Source of the DNA: JAAAOZ01 sp964496595
GTDB lineage: Bacteria > Chloroflexota > Anaerolineae > B4-G1 > SLSP01
Assembly (NCBI GenBank): GCA_964496595.1
Contig: CAZCAI010000175.1
Span: 1-8,775 of the forward strand
Length of the DNA stretch: 8,775 bases
Direction of reading: 5' to 3'
Below the pieces are notes generated by a model, which saw only the letters and a program-made list of their open reading frames with translations, was not told the origin of the DNA and ran no database searches. Shown here in pieces: positions 1-6,630 of this stretch. Positions within the stretch are counted from its first letter, which is position 1. Every line of letters begins with the position of its first letter. Both the position numbers and the translations under genes were made by a program.

Positions 1-1
1 T

Positions 2-48
2 GGGGGTATGTGATTGTTAAGGTACCAGGGGGATGTGATTAATAAGGT
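2..48. repeat. Degenerate direct repeat, two copies with 26-base period
   Basis: Two related units start at 2 and 28. Each opens with GGGGG, shares the core ATGTGATT and ends in TAAGGT. Copy one (2-23) is 22 bases and copy two (28-48) is 21 bases; they differ by one indel and two substitutions. The array touches the window edge, so more copies may lie to the left. No gene overlaps it. It could be a tandem-repeat remnant or paired binding sites upstream of the 202-765 gene; the function is unknown. Confidence 0.5.
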
Positions 49-201
49 TTACAGACAGCCATAAAATTGTTATGCAATAGTAGCAATCCCGTTACAGCAA
101 ACGCGGTACAATTTATATAGCCTGCGGTCACACCGCCGGGCATTATAGCAATTGGATAACGCAAGCATCTATTGGGATCAGCGAGGAGTGAGACACTTAT
201 T

Positions 202-765
202 ATGCCAGAAGAAGATGAACTACTCACGGCAGAAGAGATCGAGGGGCTAAAATCGGAGGCGGAAGCGCAGAATACCCCGTTGGATTTGGATAAAATTCGC
301 CGCCACTTGTTGTTCAGCAAGGATGTCACCACGCTCAAGGATCTGGCGGAGAATCTTCTGGAGGAGGTTGCCCGGTTACGAGGCGCGATGACGGTCTCCG
401 AGTGGCGCTACTACGTGTGCCACAATGAGGATCGCCCGGAGGCAGGCGCGTGGGGCGTCTGCTACAATTTTATGGGCGAACGGACGCTGTATGCCTCCAC
501 GCCGCATCAGGATCATGCCAAGAAGTTGGCGATGTTGTTGAATGTGGAGGCCGCCGGCAAAATCGGCGTCAATCGCGATACGATGCGCTTGCTGGCGGAT
601 TGGATCAAGCATGGTTCACCGGGCCTGGCGACGCAAGTCGCGACGGCGGCGATCTTCACGCTACAATATGGCAAGGTCGATCCTGACCTGCGCGCCTTGC
701 TGGAGCGCTTGCTCAACGTGCTCAACCACGAGGCCTTCGAGGCGTATGAGGAAGAAATGTCGTAG
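202..765 (+). CDS. Hypothetical protein, acidic, helical N-terminal part, 187 aa
   Basis: I do not recognise this protein. The frame is open from a TTG at 172, but I chose the ATG at 202 because AGGAG at 184-188 lies 13 bases before it and the extra residues look like translated leader. Residues 1-65 are very charged and probably helical, with Glu/Asp clusters near the start. Residues 67-100 have a different, aromatic-rich character (EWRYYVCHNEDRPEAGAWG), with Cys73, His74 and Cys87 possibly forming a small fold. Residues 101-187 look all-helical, and the C-terminus is acidic (EAYEEEMS). There is no signal peptide or membrane segment, so it is probably cytosolic. The codon pattern resembles the neighbours, which supports a real gene. 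It lies 206 bases before the aldolase gene, with an inverted repeat between, so co-transcription is uncertain. Confidence 0.75.
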   Translation: MPEEDELLTAEEIEGLKSEAEAQNTPLDLDKIRRHLLFSKDVTTLKDLAENLLEEVARLRGAMTVSEWRYYVCHNEDRPEAGAWGVCYNFMGERTLYASTPHQDHAKKLAMLLNVEAAGKIGVNRDTMRLLADWIKHGSPGLATQVATAAIFTLQYGKVDPDLRALLERLLNVLNHEAFEAYEEEMS

Positions 766-868
766 CGGGGGGTTTTTAGTTAGGAAATCTTGGCTCTTCA
801 GGAATTCGCCGGGTGCAATCGTCAAGCGCTATTGCGCCCCCACCTGCAACTCCGTAATTCAGAATTTA

Positions 869-921
869 GAATTGCGAATTATGAATAATGCTATTGAGTA
901 AAGATTCGAAATTCGCAATTC
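869..921. repeat. AATT-rich inverted repeat, 18-base arms
   Basis: The left arm 869-886 and right arm 904-921 pair at 16 of 18 positions around a 17-base spacer. The core GAATTGCGAATT at 869-880 is perfectly complementary to 910-921. The whole 851-921 stretch is far richer in A and T than the flanking genes, and the motif GAATT recurs within it. This resembles dispersed intergenic repeats or MITE-like remnants of other bacteria, an interpretation that rests on style alone. There is no T-run after the right arm, so it is not an obvious terminator for the upstream gene. Confidence 0.6.
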
Positions 922-933
922 GCTGATTTTCGC

Positions 934-954
934 TTTGATGATTTGATGATTTGA
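934..954 (+). repeat. Short tandem repeat TTTGATGA before the aldolase
   Basis: TTTGATGA occurs twice in perfect tandem (934-941, 942-949), followed by a partial third copy TTTGA (950-954). It ends just before the Shine-Dalgarno sequence AAGGAG at 956-961. Copy-number change here would alter the leader length of the aldolase gene but not its reading frame. Confidence 0.6.
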
Positions 955-971
955 CAAGGAGATATTCGCCT

Positions 972-1640
972 ATGCCCCCCATGCCCCATCGAACCGAAGC
1001 TGAACTGCGACAGGAAATTGTCACGATTGCGTGCATTGCCGCCGACAAGGGCCTCATCACCTCCAGCGATGGCAATCTCTCGATCCGATTGGATGAGGCG
1101 CGCGTGTTGGTCACGCCCAGCGGTGTCTACAAATGGCGGATGCAGCCGGAGGATCTGGTCACCGTGGATATGACGGGCCAGAAGCTGGCGGGGCCGCCCC
1201 ATCTGCGCGCCACATCCGAGGTGAAGTTACATCTGGAGGTCTACCGTCAGCGCCCTGACGTGGACGCTGTCCTCCACGCCCACCCGCCCTACGCCGTGGC
1301 GCTCTCGATTGCGGGCGTCCCGCTCCCCGTCAATCTCATCCCCGAGGTGCTGCTCGCGCTCGGCGATGTGCCAACAGCGCCCTACGCCACGCCTGGCACT
1401 GAGGATCTGGCGTTGAGCGTAAGCGCGCCGATTCGCGAGCACGACGCCGTGATCCTGAGCCATCACGGGAGCGTCACCGTCGGTGCCACGCTGGAGGAGG
1501 CGCTGATCGCTGTGGAGCGCCTGGAGGCCGCGGCCCGCGCCTATCACCTGGCGCACGCGCTGGGCGCCGTGCATCGCCTCCCGCCTGATGAGGTCGAGCG
1601 CCTGCGCGAGATCGGCGCGCGCCTGCGTGGGAAGGCGTGA
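972..1640 (+). CDS. Class II aldolase/adducin family protein (L-fuculose-phosphate aldolase-like)
   Basis: This is a zinc-dependent class II aldolase of 222 residues, close to the usual size of FucA-type enzymes, which cleave a sugar 1-phosphate into dihydroxyacetone phosphate and an aldehyde. The sequence shows the phosphate-binding loop SDGNLSIR (32-39), TPSGVYKW (48-55), a likely catalytic Glu83 in TSEVKLH, and zinc ligands His102 and His104 in LHAHPPY plus His165 in SHHGS. The spacings Glu83-His102 (19) and His104-His165 (61) match E. coli FucA (73/92 and 94/155). The start is the ATG at 972, preceded by AAGGAG at 956-961; a TTG at 951 would overlap that site. The exact substrate cannot be read from sequence; fuculose-, rhamnulose- or ribulose-phosphate and methylthioribulose-phosphate dehydratase relatives share this fold. 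A strong terminator follows 21 bases after the stop. It is probably cytosolic. Confidence 0.92.
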   Translation: MPPMPHRTEAELRQEIVTIACIAADKGLITSSDGNLSIRLDEARVLVTPSGVYKWRMQPEDLVTVDMTGQKLAGPPHLRATSEVKLHLEVYRQRPDVDAVLHAHPPYAVALSIAGVPLPVNLIPEVLLALGDVPTAPYATPGTEDLALSVSAPIREHDAVILSHHGSVTVGATLEEALIAVERLEAAARAYHLAHALGAVHRLPPDEVERLREIGARLRGKA

Positions 1641-1661
1641 CTCACTATCCCCAGAGACGAC

Positions 1662-1699
1662 AAAAGCCCTGAAGATCGCGAGATCTCCAGGGCTTTTTT
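1662..1699 (+). terminator. Intrinsic terminator after the aldolase, possibly bidirectional
   Basis: Arms 1662-1677 and 1682-1697 form a 16-base stem with a single mismatch around a GCGA loop, and the T-run reaches 1699. It lies 21 bases after the aldolase stop. Read on the - strand the stem is followed by TTTTG, so it may also stop transcripts from the convergent GH3 gene, whose stop is at 1781. Confidence 0.9.
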
Positions 1700-1726
1700 G
1701 CGTTTGTAGTCAGCCACGTAGGTTAG

Positions 1727-1757
1727 CGAAGTGGCGACATCACGGCACTCCACTTCG
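1727..1757 (-). other. Hairpin downstream of the GH3 gene
   Basis: CGAAGTGG at 1727-1734 pairs perfectly with CCACTTCG at 1750-1757 around a 15-base loop. On the - strand it lies 23 bases past the GH3 stop codon and before the 1662-1699 hairpin. No T-run follows, so it may be an mRNA 3'-end structure rather than a terminator. Confidence 0.4.
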
Positions 1758-1780
1758 TTGCGTGCCCAGCTACGAACAAG

Positions 1781-4273
1781 TTAGCGCAGCGTGAGCCTTT
1801 TCACCGCGCGGATGTCTCGCGAGGAACTGCCGATCAGTAACTCAAAGTCGCCGGGTTCCGCCACCCAGGCTTTTTCGTAGGGATCGTAGAACGAAAGCGC
1901 CCGCCCATCCAACGTGAAGGTCACCGTCTGAGCTTCGCCCGGCTCCAGATAAATCTTGCGGAAGCCCTTCAACTCCTTGATGGGCCGCGCCACGCGCGCC
2001 TCGACATCGCGCACGTAGAGCTGGACGACCTCGTGGCCGGCCCGATCCCCGGTATTTTCAACCGCGATGCTCACCTCAATCGAGGCGTCGCCCGCGACCT
2101 CATCGGGCGCTTGGATCTCGCCGTAGTCGAAGGTGGTGTACGACAGCCCGAAGCCGAAGGGGAAGAGCGGCTCGATCTGCTTCTTATCGTAGTAGCGGTA
2201 GCCGACGAAGATGCCCTCGCCGTAGCGCACCTCGCGCGTGCCGGGGTAGTTGATGAAGGTTGGATTGTCCGCTAGTCGCTTCGGGAAGGTCACCGGGAGC
2301 TTGCCGGAGGGGTTGACCTGGCCGGTGAGGATGTTGGCCAGCGCGCGCCCGCCCTCCATCCCCGGATAGTAGGCCAGCAGCGCGGCGGGGACCGCATCGA
2401 TCCACGGCATCTCGACGGGGGCGCCGCAGTTTAAGACCACAACCGTGTTGGGATTCGCCGCCGCCACCGCGCGGATCAGCTCGGCCTGCGGGCCGGGCAG
2501 CCCCAGATCAGGCCGATCATGGCCCTCGCTCTCATAGCCCTTGGGCATCCCCGCGAAGATGATCGCCACATCGGAGGCCTTCGCCGCCGCGACCGCCGCA
2601 TCTAACCGAGGATCTTGTCCGGGCGGATAGGTGCGGGCCATCTTCAGTTCGACGCGGGCGAAGCGCGAGGGGCGCTCGCGCACAAATTCGATCTTGAGCG
2701 GGTAAGGCTGGCCGCCGGTCAGCTCCCGCGTGGCGGTTTCGGCCTTGGGGACGGTATCCAAAGCGCCGGGGCCGCCGTCATTTTCCATCAGCAACTCGCC
2801 ATCCAAATAGACGCGGCAGAGATCGGAATTCTCCAATCGGAAGGTATATTGCCCATCCGCCGGGACGGTCAGCTCGGCCGTCCAGCGCGCGGAGAACGCA
2901 TCCTTGGAGATGTTTTCGGCGGGGCTGCTGTTGTACCAGCCGAACTCGGCGCGGATTTCGTGGCGGGCGATCACCGGCTCGCCAGTCAACTTTGTGTTGG
3001 CGAAGTACTCGCCCCACAGGCCTTGTTCCTCCTCGCCTTGCGTTGGCGTCAGATAGCTGCTTTGGATGCGCGGCAGCACGACGTAATTGTCGCAGCCTTC
3101 GGCGTAGTGCAGCGTGACCTCGTCGCCCAGCGCCTCCTCCAGGCCCTGCAACGGGCTGACGCGATAGGGCGGTTCCAGGTAGGAGCTGCCGCCGCCGCCG
3201 ATGCGCGCTTCCGCCGCGTTCGGGCCGATGATGGCGACGTTCTGGAGTTTACCGGCGTCCAAGGGCAACAGGTCGCCCTCGTTCTTCAACAGCGTGATCG
3301 AGGCCTCGGCCAGCTCGCGGGCCAGCGCTTGGTACTCCTCCGTGTTCAAACTGCCGGCCGCGATGTCCGGCGTCTTGTCTGCTGCATCCAACTTCCCCGC
3401 CCAAGCGAGCAGGCGCAGGACGCGCCGGGCGGCCTCGTCGATCTGGGCCTCATCGATCTGCCAGAGCAGCGTTGCTTCCACCAGCAGATCGCCGTAGTAC
3501 TTGGCCGGCCCCGGCATCTCCAGATCCAATCCGCCGGCGACGGAGGCTGCGATGGTGTGATTGGCGCCCCAGTCGGAGACTACCACGCCCTCGAAGCCCC
3601 ACTCATCCTTGAGAATCTCGTTGAGCAGGTGGGTGTGTTCGCTGGCATAGTCGCCGTTGATGCGATTGTAGGCGCACATCACGGTCCAGGGGTGGGCCTC
3701 TTTGACCACGGTCTCGAAGGCGGGCAGGTAGATCTCGCGCAGCGTGCGCTCATCGACGAGGGAATCGCCCCGGAAGCGCTCGATCTCCTGGTTGTTGCAG
3801 GCGTAATGTTTCAGCGAAGCGCCGACGCCCTCGCCTTGCAGGCCGTTGACCCAACCCACGCCAATCTGCCCGGCTAAGTAGGGATCTTCGGCGTAGGTCT
3901 CGAAGTTGCGGCCGGCCAAGGGGGTGCGCACGATGTTGACGCACGGCCCCAGCAGAATATCGCAGCCCAGAGCGCGCGTTTCTTGCGCCAGCGCCGCCCC
4001 GACGCGCTCAATCAGCGCCGGGTCCCAACTGGCCCCCATCGAGATGCCGGTGGGGAAGGAGGTGGCCGGGCTGACCATCCGGCCCGCCTCCGGCTGGGTG
4101 GCGCGCACGCCGTGCGGCCCATCGGCCATCGTGACGGCGGCGATGTTCAGCCGCTCGATCGGTACTGTGTGCCAGGCATCCTTGCCGGAGAGGAGCGACA
4201 CCTTCTCCTGGAGGGTCAATTCGGCTAAAAGAGCCTCCACCTGTTGCTCAATCTTAGTTTGTTGCTCGGTCAT
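1781..4273 (-). CDS. Glycoside hydrolase family 3 beta-glucosidase-like enzyme with PA14 domain
   Basis: This 830-residue retaining glycosidase should remove terminal beta-linked sugars, most likely beta-glucose, from oligosaccharides or glycosides. Domains in order: TIM-barrel (about 10-295) with substrate Asp51 in MADGPHG, the KHY motif at 155-157 and nucleophile Asp234 in VVSDWG; an alpha/beta sandwich (about 325-660) split by a PA14 insert (about 414-548, starting GLWGEYF); and a fibronectin III-like C-terminus (about 728-818, ending in ELLIGSSS). The likely acid/base is Glu583 in ESEGHDRPDL, by analogy with PA14-bearing GH3 enzymes such as Kluyveromyces BglI. There is no signal peptide or membrane anchor, so it should be cytosolic. 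I chose the ATG at 4273 because GGAGG lies 11 bases before it; a GTG at 4291 is in frame but overlaps that site. It follows the response regulator gene by 63 bases, and I see no clear promoter there. Beta-xylosidase or another specificity is possible. Confidence 0.95.
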   Translation of the reverse strand: MTEQQTKIEQQVEALLAELTLQEKVSLLSGKDAWHTVPIERLNIAAVTMADGPHGVRATQPEAGRMVSPATSFPTGISMGASWDPALIERVGAALAQETRALGCDILLGPCVNIVRTPLAGRNFETYAEDPYLAGQIGVGWVNGLQGEGVGASLKHYACNNQEIERFRGDSLVDERTLREIYLPAFETVVKEAHPWTVMCAYNRINGDYASEHTHLLNEILKDEWGFEGVVVSDWGANHTIAASVAGGLDLEMPGPAKYYGDLLVEATLLWQIDEAQIDEAARRVLRLLAWAGKLDAADKTPDIAAGSLNTEEYQALARELAEASITLLKNEGDLLPLDAGKLQNVAIIGPNAAEARIGGGGSSYLEPPYRVSPLQGLEEALGDEVTLHYAEGCDNYVVLPRIQSSYLTPTQGEEEQGLWGEYFANTKLTGEPVIARHEIRAEFGWYNSSPAENISKDAFSARWTAELTVPADGQYTFRLENSDLCRVYLDGELLMENDGGPGALDTVPKAETATRELTGGQPYPLKIEFVRERPSRFARVELKMARTYPPGQDPRLDAAVAAAKASDVAIIFAGMPKGYESEGHDRPDLGLPGPQAELIRAVAAANPNTVVVLNCGAPVEMPWIDAVPAALLAYYPGMEGGRALANILTGQVNPSGKLPVTFPKRLADNPTFINYPGTREVRYGEGIFVGYRYYDKKQIEPLFPFGFGLSYTTFDYGEIQAPDEVAGDASIEVSIAVENTGDRAGHEVVQLYVRDVEARVARPIKELKGFRKIYLEPGEAQTVTFTLDGRALSFYDPYEKAWVAEPGDFELLIGSSSRDIRAVKRLTLR

Positions 4274-4336
4274 AGTCTTTGTTGCCTCCACGCTGTTAGT
4301 TGTTTGTGATTGAATGGGTAATGTTGCAAGCCGACT

Positions 4337-4999
4337 TTACTCAAATTCTTCCAGATACTTCTCCAGGCCGTGCCGAACGGCGTAGGCGGCCGCCTCGGCG
4401 CGATTGGTGAGATCTAACTTGGCTAAGATGCTGCTGACGTAGTTGCGCACGGTGCCTTCGCCTAAGTAGAGCGCCTTGGCGATTTCCTTGTTGGTGTTGC
4501 CTTTAGAGACCAGGCGCAAGACGCGCAACTCCTGCTCGGTCAGTTCGCTGAAGGCGGCGGCTTGTTCCTGGCGCGCGGCCATCCGCACGCGGGCCAGCAC
4601 GCGCTGTGTTACCGCCGGATCTAAGAGCGCTTCGCCTCGCCCCACGCATTGGATGGCGCGGATCAATTCGGCGCTGCCGACTTGTTTGAGAACGTAGCCG
4701 GCGGCCCCGGCGCTGATCGCATCGAAGAGCATTTCGTCCTCGGCGTAGGAGGTGAGCATAATTACGTGGACGTTCGGCCATAGATCTTTGATTTCCTGGC
4801 ATGCCTCGATGCCATTTTTGCCCGGCATGCGAATATCCATCAGTACTACATCGGGCTGGTGGACGCGCGTCATTTCTATCGCTTCCTGCGCGGAAGCAGC
4901 TTCTCCCACGACGTCGAAATCTCGTTTCTCTTCCAGTAATTTTTGCAAACCCAATCGCACGACTTCGTGATCATCAACAATCAATATCCTATGTGCCAT
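4337..4999 (-). CDS. NarL/FixJ-type response regulator, REC plus LuxR helix-turn-helix
   Basis: This 220-residue DNA-binding regulator should be phosphorylated by the kinase encoded just upstream. The receiver domain (about 3-120) has the acidic pair Asp9-Asp10, phosphoacceptor Asp55 in VLMDIRMPG, Thr83 in MLTSY and Lys105 in VLKQ, so all key residues are present. The LuxR-type output domain (about 150-215) begins LTEQELRVL and has the recognition region NKEIAKALYLGEGTVRNYV (170-188). The length is typical of the LiaR/VraR/DevR group. The ATG at 4999 is preceded by a weak site AAAGGG (5009-5014 on this strand). A kinase gene lies 79 bases upstream and the GH3 gene 63 bases downstream, so the GH3 gene is an obvious candidate target, though that is inference. 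Confidence 0.95.
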   Translation of the reverse strand: MAHRILIVDDHEVVRLGLQKLLEEKRDFDVVGEAASAQEAIEMTRVHQPDVVLMDIRMPGKNGIEACQEIKDLWPNVHVIMLTSYAEDEMLFDAISAGAAGYVLKQVGSAELIRAIQCVGRGEALLDPAVTQRVLARVRMAARQEQAAAFSELTEQELRVLRLVSKGNTNKEIAKALYLGEGTVRNYVSSILAKLDLTNRAEAAAYAVRHGLEKYLEEFE

Positions 5000-5024
5000 A
5001 TTTAATTACCCTTTGCTTGACTAC

Positions 5025-5054
5025 ATTATTAACTACCATTTTGTATTGCGCCAA
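5025..5054 (-). promoter_or_regulatory. Possible internal promoter for the response regulator
   Basis: On the - strand TTGGCG (5049-5054) and AATAAT (5025-5030) match the -35 and -10 consensus at 4 and 5 of 6 positions, with an 18-base spacer. Transcription would start near 5018, leaving a leader of about 20 bases that holds the ribosome site. The 5000-5078 gap is distinctly AT-rich. This could allow regulator and GH3 expression independent of the kinase. Confidence 0.33.
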
Positions 5055-5078
5055 CCTTTCTATGCTCAAGTTTCTATA

Positions 5079-6440
5079 TCAATAAGGAACGGTCAGGTGA
5101 TAGGTGACGCCCGCGCCGGGCGCGCTCTCGACCCGGAGCGCGCCATCCAAGAGTCGGGCGCGCTCGCGGATGTTGCGCAGGCCGTAGCCCTTGCTCACCA
5201 GCAATTTCTCCATCCCCACGCCGTCGTCGGAGATGGTCAATTCCAGGGCCTCTTCGCCATAATGAAGGTGGAGTTTGGCCCAGCGGGCCTCGGCGTGGCG
5301 CGCGGTGTTCGCCAGGGCCTCGCGCACGATCTGGAAGATGTGTCGCCGCCGCTCGATGGAGAAGGTGTGATCCGGCGGCGCGCCGGTGACATTAAACTCG
5401 GTTTCCAGTAGGGTGTTGATGTGGAAATCGCGCAGCAGGCGCTGGATGCCGGATTTGATGGTGTCGTCGGGCATATCGCTGCGCAGATCGAAGATGTAGC
5501 GACGGAGATCCTGGATCACGTCGTTGAGGTTGTCCATCACGCGGCCTAATTGGGCCTGAGCGCGCTCCGGTTGTGTCGGGATGCTGTTTTGGACGCTCTC
5601 CAGCAATAGGCCAACGGCGTAGATGGACTGGATGATGCCATCGTGCAGTTCGCGGCTGATGCGCTCGCGATCCGCCGTCAGGGCCTGCATGCGCTCGATA
5701 CTCTCGATCCAATGCTCGATCTCCAGTTGGATGGTAGTCAACGCGCGCACTAATCCCCATGCCAGCCCAAATCCGACGATGCCCCACAGCCAGGCGGCGG
5801 GGAAATCGGCCGGGGACATGCGCCAGTTGTTCATAAATGAGGCCGGGGGCGCGAGCGCCAGATTCAATAGGCCGAACATGCCGGTCATCACCTCGACAAG
5901 GCGCAAGTAGTGGCGAATCTGCCCGCGAAGTTTGGGGGCGAGGACCTGGTAACTCTCGCGCCGTAATCCCACCGCGGCTAACACGCCGCCGGGGAAGGCT
6001 ATCCCATACCGCACGAGGACTTCTGCATCCTGCATAAGCCGAGGGATATTAGACGAAGCGCTTTGTAACGCTACCAGATAGGGGATCAGCCAGAGGAGAT
6101 GCACGCCGATGAGCAGCCAGCGCGCGCGGTGGGTCTCATCGGCATTGCCATCGTTTTTGATCAAGAGGGCCTGCAACCCAAAGGCTGCCAGGAAGCTGTA
6201 GCCCGTTGCCAGGATCGGCAGGCGGATCACAGCGGGGAGGAAGTGCAGATCGGGGCGGAGCGTTACCAGCAGGTCATTCCAGGCGATGATCGCTTCGCAG
6301 AATAGGAATACCTCCAACCACGAAAGTCGTCGCGCCAAGATGATGCGACGATTCCGATATTGAAGGAAATAAATCATTAAACCAAGCGCGAAGAACGTCA
6401 ATCCATGGAAAAAGTGTCCTAGAATTGCCCAGGTTGTCAT
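5079..6440 (-). CDS. Membrane sensor histidine kinase, NarL-system type (HisKA_3 + HATPase_c)
   Basis: This 453-residue kinase should autophosphorylate on a histidine and pass the phosphate to the adjacent regulator. The N-terminal half (about 5-234) holds some seven hydrophobic segments, near 5-26, 41-59, 67-93, 108-126, 141-158, 181-200 and 214-234, with no recognised extracellular sensor domain. A short linker (235-257) leads to the HisKA_3 dimerisation domain with ERISRELHDG (phospho-His266) and the ATPase domain with N-box REALANTARHA (Asn378), DDGVGM (405-410) and GYGLRNIRERA (418-428). I chose the ATG at 6440, preceded by GAGGAG at 6444-6449. The frame stays open upstream to a GTG at 6557, and an ATG at 6473 is also in frame, but neither has a good ribosome site and the promoter at 6546-6573 overlaps the longest version. 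The signal cannot be read from sequence; a membrane or envelope cue is plausible. Confidence 0.93.
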   Translation of the reverse strand: MTTWAILGHFFHGLTFFALGLMIYFLQYRNRRIILARRLSWLEVFLFCEAIIAWNDLLVTLRPDLHFLPAVIRLPILATGYSFLAAFGLQALLIKNDGNADETHRARWLLIGVHLLWLIPYLVALQSASSNIPRLMQDAEVLVRYGIAFPGGVLAAVGLRRESYQVLAPKLRGQIRHYLRLVEVMTGMFGLLNLALAPPASFMNNWRMSPADFPAAWLWGIVGFGLAWGLVRALTTIQLEIEHWIESIERMQALTADRERISRELHDGIIQSIYAVGLLLESVQNSIPTQPERAQAQLGRVMDNLNDVIQDLRRYIFDLRSDMPDDTIKSGIQRLLRDFHINTLLETEFNVTGAPPDHTFSIERRRHIFQIVREALANTARHAEARWAKLHLHYGEEALELTISDDGVGMEKLLVSKGYGLRNIRERARLLDGALRVESAPGAGVTYHLTVPY

Positions 6441-6444
6441 TGTC

Positions 6445-6471
6445 TCCTCTGTGGGAGGATAAAATATCCTC
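6445..6471 (-). promoter_or_regulatory. Two mutually exclusive hairpins over the kinase ribosome site
   Basis: On the - strand GAGGATA (6471-6465) pairs with TATCCTC (6461-6455) around a TTT loop. The same TCCTC (6459-6455) can instead pair with GAGGA (6449-6445), which is part of the Shine-Dalgarno sequence, around a CCACA loop. The first hairpin leaves the ribosome site free and the second hides it. Both stems are short (7 and 5 pairs), so this is a possible but unproven translation switch. Confidence 0.35.
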
Positions 6472-6545
6472 ATCAACAGCCACGCTGTTTCGTACGTTCG
6501 ATGCGTTAGGGCCTGATGGGTCAAACTTGAAGGTGTATCATCCCA

Positions 6546-6573
6546 AGTATACCACACGTGGAAAGCGCTTCAA
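6546..6573 (-). promoter_or_regulatory. Sigma-70-type promoter for the kinase (and probably regulator and GH3)
   Basis: On the - strand the -35 box TTGAAG (6568-6573; 4/6) and -10 box TATACT (6546-6551; 5/6) are separated by 16 bases, and TGG directly before the -10 makes it an extended -10. The predicted start near 6539 gives a leader of about 100 bases before the ATG at 6440. A perfect 8-base palindrome AAGCGCTT (6563-6570) overlaps the -35 box and resembles the core of LacI-family operators. Confidence 0.5.
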
Positions 6574-6580
6574 ACGCAGA

Positions 6581-6598
6581 ATGTGTGCGTGTGTGCGT
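6581..6598. repeat. Alternating purine-pyrimidine tract, TGTGTGCG twice
   Basis: TGTGTGCG is tandemly repeated at 6582-6589 and 6590-6597, giving 18 bases of strictly alternating purine and pyrimidine just upstream of the kinase promoter. Such tracts can adopt Z-DNA under negative supercoiling; any role here is speculative. Confidence 0.5.
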
Positions 6599-6630
6599 TG
6601 ATGAGCGGGTTTGTCTTTCAGAGGAGGGGG

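Noticed and set aside
92..119. Possible promoter TTACAG with TATATA before the 202-765 gene
   Set aside because: The -10 is fair, but the -35 matches consensus at only two positions, so I do not list it.
39..338. 99-codon frame on the - strand
   Set aside because: It is mostly antisense to the start of the 202-765 gene, Ser-rich from reversed Glu/Asp codons, and has no ribosome site.
1722..1789. Direct repeat GTTAGCG(A/C)AG at 1722-1731 and 1780-1789
   Set aside because: Only ten bases with one mismatch; one copy is the end of the GH3 coding sequence. Chance similarity is likely.
2615..3877. Long open frame (420 codons) on the + strand
   Set aside because: It lies fully antisense to the GH3 gene, whose catalytic motifs are intact. 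Its translation has no family motif, and GC-rich codon use commonly leaves such shadow frames open.
4274..4336. Promoter search in the gap before the GH3 gene
   Set aside because: TTGCAA is present on the - strand, but there is no acceptable -10 box at a usable spacing.
6441..6557. N-terminal extension of the kinase from a GTG at 6557
   Set aside because: It would overlap the extended -10 promoter and the leader hairpins, lacks a ribosome site and adds non-membrane residues ahead of the first segment.
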